Below the pieces are notes generated by a model that was given only the letters and a program-made list of their open reading frames with translations, searched no databases and had not been told where the DNA came from. 64,000 nucleotides of DNA from an uncultured Acetatifactor sp. (GTDB lineage Bacteria > Bacillota > Clostridia > Lachnospirales > Lachnospiraceae). The stretch is from positions 102,932 through 166,931 of the forward strand of contig CANPXL010000002.1 in assembly GCA_947586055.1 (NCBI GenBank), given 5' to 3'. Position numbers and translations under genes: made by a program. Positions 48,110-55,315 of the stretch are shown here, piece after piece (positions within the stretch are counted from its first letter, which is position 1; each line of letters opens with the position of its first letter).

Positions 48110-48124
48110 CTCTTATATAAGAGA
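48109..48124. promoter_or_regulatory. second palindrome at the padR start site
   Basis: TCTCTTATATAAGAGA is a perfect 16-base palindrome beginning at the end of the -10 box and covering the expected transcription start. It is not repeated at the HAAS promoter and may be a second operator. Confidence 0.45.
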
Positions 48125-48137
48125 AGGAACAAAGACC

Positions 48138-48485
48138 ATGAAGTGGGAAAAAGATATTTATGAAAATGTACGGGGCGGCATTACGGAGCTTTTGATCCTG
48201 CGTCTGCTCAGCGAACGCGATATGTACGGATATGAGATCAGAAAAGCTCTGGCCGAACGTACTTTGAAGGCGTTTGATCTGAAGGAAGCCGCTCTGTACG
48301 GGCCCTTATACAGAATGTCTTCCCGGGGCCTGATTTCCTCCCGCAGGGAGCTTGTGGGAGAGAAACGGTTTCGCGTCTATTACCATATCGAAGACGAAGG
48401 CATGCAGTACCTCGCATACGGTACGGAACAGATCCGGTTTGTTTTTTCCGGCATTCGGAATCTGATGGACTGGAAAGAAGAGTAA
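48138..48485 (+). CDS. PadR-family transcriptional regulator
   Basis: A 115-residue winged-helix repressor of the short PadR-s2 type. The HTH region reads LILRLLSERDMYGYEIRKAL and KEAALYGPLYRMSSRGLIS, where the latter is the family's recognition segment (usually GSLYPVLYRLE). The wing is RRELVGEKRFRVYYHIEDEG. PadR proteins of this type typically control genes with a HAAS domain protein, and one lies at 52229 behind the same operator and promoter. GAGAAGGAAC precedes the ATG. It probably represses itself. Confidence 0.92.
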   Translation: MKWEKDIYENVRGGITELLILRLLSERDMYGYEIRKALAERTLKAFDLKEAALYGPLYRMSSRGLISSRRELVGEKRFRVYYHIEDEGMQYLAYGTEQIRFVFSGIRNLMDWKEE

Positions 48486-48518
48486 TTGCGGATATTCGCG
48501 CGTTTCCGGCAGGATCCT

Positions 48519-49913
48519 TTATTTCCTCTCATCCAAATACAGTTGCGCACGATTCTGGATCTTGTCGATCACATCCTCCAGCTTTACATCTCCCTCTCCC
48601 TCAAGATAGCCGTCCGCTTCCTCATATATAATATTCAGGATTGCCGATGCCCGCACGGACATATACTGCGCGTCCTCTAAAATTTCCACCGTTATCCGTC
48701 TGGTCTCGTCGTCCAGGAGCGGCATGGGAAACTGGGGGTCCGGAAGCACCTGCCGCATTTCGCTTAACTCCCGCTGATACTGATAGCTTGACTCCCAAAA
48801 CTCCTTGTTCACCGGCTCTCCGCCCACTAAATTCTGGCCTTTTTGGCACAGGGTATAAGACAGAAAAGCATAAGCCCCCTCCAGATGCTCCGTATTCGCA
48901 TTGATCATCAGCATATCCGCGTTTTTGGCAATCTGATAGTGAATACCATCGTCAAAGTAAAATCCGATAGGTACACTCCCTGGACAGGTCTGCTGTATAC
49001 TCTCAAGAGGCGGCCATGGCGTACCTACATAATAATCCTGCACCACAGGGTCGTACCCCTTTTTCCCGTCTTCCCGATAGCGTCTTGCGACCTCGAGCAG
49101 CTTGGAAAAAAGCGGCCCCGTGAAATCACAGGTATTTTCTTCCCAATCGACCATTCCCCAGAGATCCTCCGACCCCTCCAGAAGATGCTCCAGGATGTAT
49201 TGTCCCCGCAACGACGGCCCGATAAACGATCCGTGTCCCGGATACTCTAACAAAAGATCCGCCAGGGCTTCCACATCCTCCGGCGGTTCCCTGTCTCCAA
49301 GAACCGCGGGATCCAGAGCGTATCCATCAACGCTAAAACAGTAACTGATCCCGTAGATCCGATCCCCGGAGACGGCAGAAGCGTAGGCGGGAAAGTAAGT
49401 CTGCGGCGTCACGCCGCTTTGTTCCAGATAGGGAGCAAGGTTCACCAGTATACCGCTGTCCATGATCTCCTGCGTCACTGGAAATACCCCGTTTGTCATA
49501 ATATCCGGCCCGCCCCCGGCGCCAATCTCCACAGACAGACGATCCCACATCGTCTCCAACTCCGCCCCGGCGCCGCATGTCTCCAGTTCTATCCAGTATT
49601 TTTCGTTTTCCCTGTTGAACTGATTCACCAGAAGGGTCAGCGGCGATAACCCTGCCCCTCCGGTCATGTCAAGCGCCACGAGGGTAACTACAACTTTTCC
49701 CTCTTTCACCTCCTCCAAGGGCGTTTCCCATGAAGTGCCATAGCCATATTCTAAGTCGAACTCTCCGTCGTCCGCATGGTAAAAGATCTCAATATCCTCC
49801 GTCTCCTGCGTTTCCCCCCGGGAGCCGCAGCCGGACGTAAACAGCAAAACGGCACAGGCCAGCGGGATCAGTTTCTGCATCTTGTTTTTTCTCTTTGCCT
49901 TTTTTACAACCAT
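48519..49913 (-). CDS. extracellular solute-binding lipoprotein (paralog 2)
   Basis: A 464-residue lipoprotein (signal peptide ending LLFTSGC). A short acidic linker (ETEDIEIFYHADDGEFD) leads into the solute-binding fold, which includes LVNQFNRENEKYWIELET, the GPDIMTNG motif and WGMVDWEENTCDFTGP. The C-terminus is DVIDKIQNRAQLYLDERK. It is a close paralog of the next gene upstream; the first 30 residues after the Cys are nearly the same in both. No ABC permease genes adjoin. AAGGAG precedes the ATG by six bases. Ligand unknown; a sugar or peptide is usual for the family. Confidence 0.9.
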   Translation of the reverse strand: MVVKKAKRKNKMQKLIPLACAVLLFTSGCGSRGETQETEDIEIFYHADDGEFDLEYGYGTSWETPLEEVKEGKVVVTLVALDMTGGAGLSPLTLLVNQFNRENEKYWIELETCGAGAELETMWDRLSVEIGAGGGPDIMTNGVFPVTQEIMDSGILVNLAPYLEQSGVTPQTYFPAYASAVSGDRIYGISYCFSVDGYALDPAVLGDREPPEDVEALADLLLEYPGHGSFIGPSLRGQYILEHLLEGSEDLWGMVDWEENTCDFTGPLFSKLLEVARRYREDGKKGYDPVVQDYYVGTPWPPLESIQQTCPGSVPIGFYFDDGIHYQIAKNADMLMINANTEHLEGAYAFLSYTLCQKGQNLVGGEPVNKEFWESSYQYQRELSEMRQVLPDPQFPMPLLDDETRRITVEILEDAQYMSVRASAILNIIYEEADGYLEGEGDVKLEDVIDKIQNRAQLYLDERK

Positions 49914-49994
49914 ACTGGTCTCCTTCTTTCTTGCCTGTCTTTAGAAAATATCTCCTGTTTTCAGCCGGATTCGTCAGAATGAATCCTGATTCTT

Positions 49995-50022
49995 ATTTTA
50001 CCCCCCCGTAACAGCCTGTCAA
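49995..50022 (-). promoter_or_regulatory. candidate promoter of the second solute-binding gene
   Basis: Consensus TTGACA, 16-base spacer with a run of seven G, then TAAAAT on the minus strand, 82 bases before the ATG at 49913. Confidence 0.6.
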
Positions 50023-50054
50023 GCTGCATTCCCCTTTTCCGGCAGAATCCTTCT

Positions 50055-51455
50055 TTATTTCCTCTCATCCAAATACAGCTGCGCGCGGTTCTGGATCTTG
50101 TCGACCACATCCTCCAGATTTACGTCTCTCTCTCCCTCAAGATAACCGTCCGCTTCCTCATATATGATATTCAGGATTGCCTCCGCCCGTCTCGACACGT
50201 ACCGCGCATCCTCAAAGGCCGCCAGAGTTTCCTGCCTGCCTTCTTCAGTTACAGACGGCAGTACAGGGTTATCCGGATCCTGTTCCCGCAGATCCAGATA
50301 ATACTGATACTCCGACTCCCACACTTCCTTGTTTACCGGAGTTCCGCCGGCAAGATTCTGGCCTTTTTTACTCAGGGCATAAGAGATAAAAGCGAATGCC
50401 CCTTCCAGATGTTCCGTGTTCGCGTTGATCATCAGCATACTCCCGCCCTGACTGTATTGATAGTGGGCGCCGTCGTCAAAATAAAAACCGATGGGAACAC
50501 TCCCCGGACAGAAAAGCGCCATACTGTCGGTCGGCGTCATCGTCATCATAACCGCGTAATTATGCACCACAGGCGCATACCCTTTTTTCCCGTCCCCCCG
50601 GTACCGCCTTGCTATCTCAAGGAATCTGGAGAAAAGCGGCCCTGTAAAATCGCAGGTCTTCTTTTCCCAATCGATCATCCCCCAGAGGTCCTCCGAGCCT
50701 TCCAGAAAGTATGCCAGAATATACCTGCCCTGTACCTGCTCTCCCAGAAAAGACCCTTTTCCGGTATATTCCCACAGCAGATCCGCAAAAGCCTCCACAT
50801 TCTCCGGCGGCTCCCGATCTCCCAGTACTTCTTCATCCACACTGTAACCGCTGACGGCAAAGCTATTGCTGATCCCATAAATCCGATCCCCCGAGACAGC
50901 GCCCGCGTACGCGGGAAAGTATTTCTCAGGCGTTACATCGCTCTGCTCCAGATAGGGGGCAAGATCCACGAGAGCGCCGCTGTCCATGATCTCCCAACTT
51001 ACAGGGAACACTTCATCCGTCATGATATCCGGTCCTTTCCCGGCTCCCACTTCCACGGACAGCCGATCCCTCATCGTCGCCAGTTCCTCCCCGTAACCGC
51101 ATGTCCTCAGCTCTATCTGATATTTTTCGTTCTCTCTGTTGAACTGCGTTACCAGCATGGTAAGATAGGATGTTTCGTTTCCCTTTGCGCCGTCCACAGC
51201 CGCCAGCGTAATTACTGTTTTTTCACTTTCCTTTGCAGAATCCGCCCCTTCGTCCGAGGCATCCTCCCATTCCAGAACAACATCCCGGTCGAACTCTCCG
51301 TCGTCCGCATGGTAAAAGATCTCGATATCCTCTGTTTCCTGCGATGTCCCCCGGGAGCCGCAGCCACAGAAAAGAAGCAGAATGGAAACCAGAAGCATCC
51401 CTGTCTTCCATGTCATGTTTTTTTGATTTTTTTTCGATTTCTTTCCTTTTACCAT
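50055..51455 (-). CDS. extracellular solute-binding lipoprotein (paralog 1)
   Basis: A 466-residue lipoprotein with a basic N-terminus, a signal peptide ending LLFCGC and the same layout as the following paralog: acidic linker (EDIEIFYHADDGEFD), solute-binding fold (TQFNRENEKYQIELRT, KGPDIMTDE, WGMIDWEKKTCDFTGP) and the ending VDKIQNRAQLYLDERK. The ATG at 51455 follows AAGGAG by six bases; a start ten codons upstream is weaker. Together with the 753-residue protein it forms a family of three binding proteins without transporter partners in the window. Confidence 0.9.
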   Translation of the reverse strand: MVKGKKSKKNQKNMTWKTGMLLVSILLLFCGCGSRGTSQETEDIEIFYHADDGEFDRDVVLEWEDASDEGADSAKESEKTVITLAAVDGAKGNETSYLTMLVTQFNRENEKYQIELRTCGYGEELATMRDRLSVEVGAGKGPDIMTDEVFPVSWEIMDSGALVDLAPYLEQSDVTPEKYFPAYAGAVSGDRIYGISNSFAVSGYSVDEEVLGDREPPENVEAFADLLWEYTGKGSFLGEQVQGRYILAYFLEGSEDLWGMIDWEKKTCDFTGPLFSRFLEIARRYRGDGKKGYAPVVHNYAVMMTMTPTDSMALFCPGSVPIGFYFDDGAHYQYSQGGSMLMINANTEHLEGAFAFISYALSKKGQNLAGGTPVNKEVWESEYQYYLDLREQDPDNPVLPSVTEEGRQETLAAFEDARYVSRRAEAILNIIYEEADGYLEGERDVNLEDVVDKIQNRAQLYLDERK

Positions 51456-51564
51456 CTGAATCTCCTTCTCGCAATACAGAACCATCTTTACAGAAACGTC
51501 CGGGAATCCCTCTCGGGCAATACAGCCTTGTGGATCCCGGAACGCTTCCTAACAATCTAATGGT

Positions 51565-51593
51565 ATTATACCATTTTATAAAAATTAATGCAA
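51565..51593 (-). promoter_or_regulatory. promoter of the first solute-binding gene with embedded palindrome
   Basis: TTGCAT, 17-base spacer, TATAAT. A perfect 17-base palindrome AATGGTAT-T-ATACCATT (51559-51575) covers the -10 box and would block the promoter when bound. The -35 region overlaps the stop codon of the upstream secreted-protein gene. Confidence 0.65.
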
Positions 51594-51908
51594 ATAGTAG
51601 CCGCAGACACAATAAACGGTACCCGGCTTCTGCTTGTGGGGTTCAGAATAAGACTCCTTTTTTGCAGGCAGAAGTACCTGCTTGCAATCTTCACACATAT
51701 AAGTATTTTCATATGTCACTTGATGAGTCGAAGGATTAGCATTACTATACCCCAAGAAGACAGAAGAAATAACCCTTTGATTTTTGTGTTCACATCCATT
51801 CACGCTTTCCGTCGCTGCCGATGCCGGAAAGGCAAATGCCGTCGTACACAGTACCGACAGGGATAACAGTGCTGCCATAATTGTTTTTTTGACGCTCTTT
51901 TTCTTCAT
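51585..51908 (-). CDS. small secreted Cys/His-rich protein
   Basis: A 107-residue exported protein with a typical Sec signal peptide (begins MKKKSVKKTIMAALLSLSV, cleavage expected after ASA). The mature part of about 75 residues has CEH, MCEDC and CVCGYYLH, a spacing suited to a zinc ribbon or disulphide knuckle. No family recognised. GGAGG precedes the ATG. Its promoter stands back to back with that of the HAAS operon across a shared palindrome, so it should be controlled by the same regulator. Confidence 0.8.
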   Translation of the reverse strand: MKKKSVKKTIMAALLSLSVLCTTAFAFPASAATESVNGCEHKNQRVISSVFLGYSNANPSTHQVTYENTYMCEDCKQVLLPAKKESYSEPHKQKPGTVYCVCGYYLH

Positions 51909-52020
51909 AACGATCCTCCTATCGTCTTTAAATTTTTGTTATCGTCATAAAACGATGTAAAACACTTTATGTATTAATTGAGCTCACTAATACCACATTC
52001 TTTATAATGACCCTGCATTT

Positions 52021-52049
52021 ATAGTATCATTTCCTTATATTACTGTCAA
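52021..52049 (-). promoter_or_regulatory. promoter of the Cys-rich secreted protein
   Basis: Perfect TTGACA (52044-52049), 17-base spacer, TACTAT (52021-52026) on the minus strand. The -35 box is one base from the palindrome at 52051. Confidence 0.75.
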
Positions 52050-52050
52050 T

Positions 52051-52071
52051 ATACTATTTTCAAAATAGTAT
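52051..52071. promoter_or_regulatory. perfect palindromic operator between divergent promoters
   Basis: ATACTATTTT, centre C, AAAATAGTAT: two exact ten-base arms. It sits between the -35 boxes of the divergent promoters and touches both, so one bound dimer could repress both. It matches the imperfect copy before padR. Confidence 0.7.
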
Positions 52072-52099
52072 TGTAAAAAATCTCTTTTTCCTATATTAT
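52071..52099 (+). promoter_or_regulatory. promoter of the HAAS operon
   Basis: TTGTAA, 17-base spacer, TATTAT, the same boxes and spacing as the padR promoter. The leader before the ATG at 52229 is about 120 bases. Confidence 0.75.
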
Positions 52100-52228
52100 T
52101 TAGTATATTATTTTAACAATCAAGGAATAAAAAAGAAATTACAAAAGAGCTTTTATCTCTACACGGTAGGTGTTCTGTTTTTTCCGGCAGCAGACACTAT
52201 TGGAGCAGAAAAAAGGAGAAATAGCAGT

Positions 52229-52645
52229 ATGAAGGGGAAAAAAATAATTCACCGTTATCTGAAAGAAATTGACGATCAGCTTACCTGTCCGAGACATTTG
52301 AAAACTGTTTTGCGAAAAGAATTAAAAGAAGATATCAATCTCTTTCAATCTCCGGATCAGGTGTTGACAATGGAAATGCTTTATGAAAGATTCGGCGCGC
52401 CGGAAGAGATCGCCAACAGCTTTTTTGACCGAAAAGATTATGAAGAACTTCTACACAAAGCAAAAATAAGGGGAATCCGCTGGAAAATAGTCAGCACTTT
52501 GACTATAGTTATACTGCTGTCTGTAATCGCATATATGGCCTCCGTCATACGAAGAGCATCTATAACAATTACCGTTTCACCCCCTTATGACACATATAAG
52601 TCAAATACCGAAATTCCAGAGGAAAATAAAAATGAAAAAAATTAG
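52229..52645 (+). CDS. HAAS-domain (DUF1700-like) membrane protein
   Basis: A 138-residue protein. Residues 1-about 75 are a helical HAAS signalling domain (KIIHRYLKEIDDQLTC, VLRKELKEDINLF, MLYERFGAPEEIANSF, with the family's FG-x-PEE motif). A membrane helix follows at about 88-110 (IVSTLTIVILLSVIAYMASV), then a short outside tail. HAAS proteins are coupled to PadR-type regulators. Here padR is 4 kb away but shares the promoter/operator. AAAGGAG precedes the ATG. The stop overlaps the next gene by 14 bases. Confidence 0.85.
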   Translation: MKGKKIIHRYLKEIDDQLTCPRHLKTVLRKELKEDINLFQSPDQVLTMEMLYERFGAPEEIANSFFDRKDYEELLHKAKIRGIRWKIVSTLTIVILLSVIAYMASVIRRASITITVSPPYDTYKSNTEIPEENKNEKN

Positions 52646-53138
52646 AACCGTTCTTATACTACCCCTTCTTTTATTAATAATACTAATGAACACTTTGCAT
52701 GTCCACGCCGCTGAGACAATATCCTCGAGCGTACAGACAAAATCGGAGTCAACTATTGTTTTTTTTGACGACGGAAGCAAACTTGTTATCTCCCCCGTTT
52801 ATGAACCGGAAAGAGAGATGTCCATAAAAGGAGCAACAACGACAATTACGAAATCCCGCGATATTTGCTGTGAAGATCCCAACGGCAATCTGGAATGGAA
52901 ATATACGCTCACCGCAGTTTTCTCTTATGATTACGGTATTTCCTCCACATGTATAGACGCAAGCTTCACACAGACCATCTATAGCGATCAATGGATTTTT
53001 TCCGACGGATCCGCCACAAAATCCGGAAATACCGCATACGGAAAGGGATATTATACCAAAAAAGATTGGTTTGTTGAAGTAAATAATGTTGATATAGACG
53101 TCAGTCTCACCTGCAACAGTTACGGCAACGTCAAGTGA
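52632..53138 (+). CDS. secreted protein of unknown function, coupled to the HAAS gene
   Basis: A 168-residue exported protein with a signal peptide (begins MKKIRTVLILPLLLLIILM, cleavage probably after VHA). The mature part is beta-rich with many Ser/Thr (KSESTIVFFDDGSKLVIS, FSYDYGISSTCIDASFTQTI) and four Cys in the mature chain (two adjacent, two further on) that could form disulphides. The start at 52632 lies 14 bases inside the HAAS gene, indicating coupled translation. No family recognised. Probably the surface component controlled by PadR. Confidence 0.75.
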   Translation: MKKIRTVLILPLLLLIILMNTLHVHAAETISSSVQTKSESTIVFFDDGSKLVISPVYEPEREMSIKGATTTITKSRDICCEDPNGNLEWKYTLTAVFSYDYGISSTCIDASFTQTIYSDQWIFSDGSATKSGNTAYGKGYYTKKDWFVEVNNVDIDVSLTCNSYGNVK

Positions 53139-53153
53139 TTCCAAGTTTTTCCC

Positions 53154-55259
53154 TTACCACAGAACCAGATAAATCAGGGTCAGCGTCAGGCCGATGCAGA
53201 ATAAAAGCAGGCCAAAAGAAAGACTCCTCTGGATCACAAGGCCGCTCTCCCTCAGTTCCTCCCCTTTCATGGCTGCAAGATGCACATAATCTTTGTGGAC
53301 GGGGTTCTTTCTGCGCCAGGTCAAGTTCCCTATGGCCTGGAATGCGTTGCATATTCTCCCCAGCAGAACCGTAAACACATTCCCCTCCGGCCTCTCGTAC
53401 GGCAGAGGACTGTTGCGGTATATGCTCTTACGAAGAAGCACCACCAGCGTATCCAGAAGACTGTCCAGAACCCTGCACGCCACGCCGAAAACCGCCGGAA
53501 AAACCGAAAGCAGCAGAGGCCGGTACAACAGATTTTCCAGATCCAGCCACTTCGGCCACAGATTGACGTAAACCTTTCTGCCCGTCACGCTGTCCCGCTT
53601 CATAAGGAGTCCGCGGATGACAAGCGAATATACAAGTCCTCCGATGACAACGGAGATCAATGCGCCACGAAGATTCGTCAGGCTGAAATACGCCACGCTC
53701 TCTCCCGTCTCGTTCAGTCCCATAAAGCCCTGGGACAGCTCCGCCACAGGATCCATGGTCCTGCCGGGCGCAATTCCCCAGAAGAACAAAACAAGCGCGC
53801 TTCCCCCCAGAGCGATTCCCGTGAGGGGATTCCGGAAGGAACGCATCCTGTCGTATTCCGCCTGTTTCTTCTCATCTTCATTTTTTTCCAGAAATACCGC
53901 GGCAAAAAGCTTCGTCATGTAGGCCACGGTAAGCCCCCCGGAAAACAAAAACAGCGCTTCCACCGCTCCCATCCAGGCTCCGCCGCCGTATTCCACAATG
54001 CTTTCATGCAGCAGCGTCTTGCTCACATACCCCCCGAACAGCGGGATGCCCCCGATGGCAAGAGCGCCGGTCAGAAAAGAAACCGCCAGAAACGGCTTCC
54101 TTCGCCCGAACCCCCTGATTTCGTTCAGATCCAGCGCGTGGGTATTGATATATACGACGCCCGCCGCCAGAAACAGCACCAGCTTGATCAGGGAATGGTT
54201 CACCATGTGCAGCATGGCGCCGTGTACCGCCAGCGCGTTTTCCTCCCCGGAAAGCCCCTGCATTCCGATCCCGACGAGGATAAATCCGATCTGGGACATA
54301 GAGGAACAGGCGAGGGTCCGCTTCAAGTCTACGGAAAAGACCGCCAGCACAGCGCCGCCCAGCATGGTTATCACGCCCAGAACAAGAATCACCCTTCCCC
54401 ATGCCCCGTCGTGAAGGAACAGCCCGCAGCTTAAGAGCAGCGTTCCGTAGATTCCCGTCTTTGTCAGGATGCCGGAAAGAAGCGCCGACGCAGGCGCAGG
54501 CGCAACGGGATGAGCCTTGGGAAGCCAGATGTGAAGGGGAAAGGCGCCCGCTTTTGCCCCGAAGCCCACCAGCATACAGCCGCCCGCAGTGTACAAAAGC
54601 CCTCTGCTTTCGCATGCCGCCGCGGCCTGAGACAATTCTGAGATTTCCAGCGTCCCGAGAATACGGTTCAGCAGAAGGATCCCCATCAGCATCACAAGTC
54701 CGCCGATCACCGCCACCCCAAGATAAGTTTCCGCCGCCCGGAGGGAGGGAGCGTTTTCCTCCTGCGCCACCCAGACGTAGGAGGTAAAGGACATGATCTC
54801 AAAAAACAGGAACGTCGTATACAGATCCGATGAGAAAAAGACTCCCATCACCGCTCCGAGCGTCACCAGCAAAAACAGGTAATAACGATTCCTGTTTTTA
54901 TGGCGTTCCATATATTCTCTGGAGAGAAACGCAGACATCATCCACATAAAGGAAGCCACGCAGCCATAGACCGCCCGGAATCCGTCCAGTGTAAATCCCA
55001 GCGACATTCCGCAGACGTCCGGAAGGACGAACGTCCACTCCCGTTTCACGCCCGCAGGACCGACGGCCGTAAGCGCCAGCCACAGCATCAGCGCGAATTC
55101 CAGCGCCGCGGCCGTAAGCGCCACAGCGTCTCTGGCCGTCTCCTGCCTTTCTTCCGTCCCGCCGTTTCTTCTCAGACAAAACGCGCCCGTGATATAACTG
55201 AGGATCCCCGCCGCAAAGGGGAAAAACACCAAAACCGCCAAAACCGTTTCCATTCTCAC
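53154..55259 (-). CDS. NuoL/MrpA-type antiporter subunit, long form
   Basis: A 701-residue membrane protein with about 16 helices, the proton-conducting antiporter fold of complex I and Mrp. The Glu of helix five is in LFFEIMSF, and the Lys of helix seven and the broken helix are in GFGAKAGAFPLHIWLPKAHP. The C-terminal 200 residues after the 14-helix core resemble the extended end of NuoL/HyfB proteins, with a basic amphipathic stretch and a final helix. Last gene of the ten-gene operon, 56 bases after its neighbour. It is the most NuoL-like of the four antiporter subunits. Confidence 0.9.
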   Translation of the reverse strand: MRMETVLAVLVFFPFAAGILSYITGAFCLRRNGGTEERQETARDAVALTAAALEFALMLWLALTAVGPAGVKREWTFVLPDVCGMSLGFTLDGFRAVYGCVASFMWMMSAFLSREYMERHKNRNRYYLFLLVTLGAVMGVFFSSDLYTTFLFFEIMSFTSYVWVAQEENAPSLRAAETYLGVAVIGGLVMLMGILLLNRILGTLEISELSQAAAACESRGLLYTAGGCMLVGFGAKAGAFPLHIWLPKAHPVAPAPASALLSGILTKTGIYGTLLLSCGLFLHDGAWGRVILVLGVITMLGGAVLAVFSVDLKRTLACSSMSQIGFILVGIGMQGLSGEENALAVHGAMLHMVNHSLIKLVLFLAAGVVYINTHALDLNEIRGFGRRKPFLAVSFLTGALAIGGIPLFGGYVSKTLLHESIVEYGGGAWMGAVEALFLFSGGLTVAYMTKLFAAVFLEKNEDEKKQAEYDRMRSFRNPLTGIALGGSALVLFFWGIAPGRTMDPVAELSQGFMGLNETGESVAYFSLTNLRGALISVVIGGLVYSLVIRGLLMKRDSVTGRKVYVNLWPKWLDLENLLYRPLLLSVFPAVFGVACRVLDSLLDTLVVLLRKSIYRNSPLPYERPEGNVFTVLLGRICNAFQAIGNLTWRRKNPVHKDYVHLAAMKGEELRESGLVIQRSLSFGLLLFCIGLTLTLIYLVLW

Positions 55260-55315
55260 AGGATTCCTCCCATTCCGCCGCAGAAGCGGCTCTTTCTATC
55301 CGTCGCAGGCCCTGT

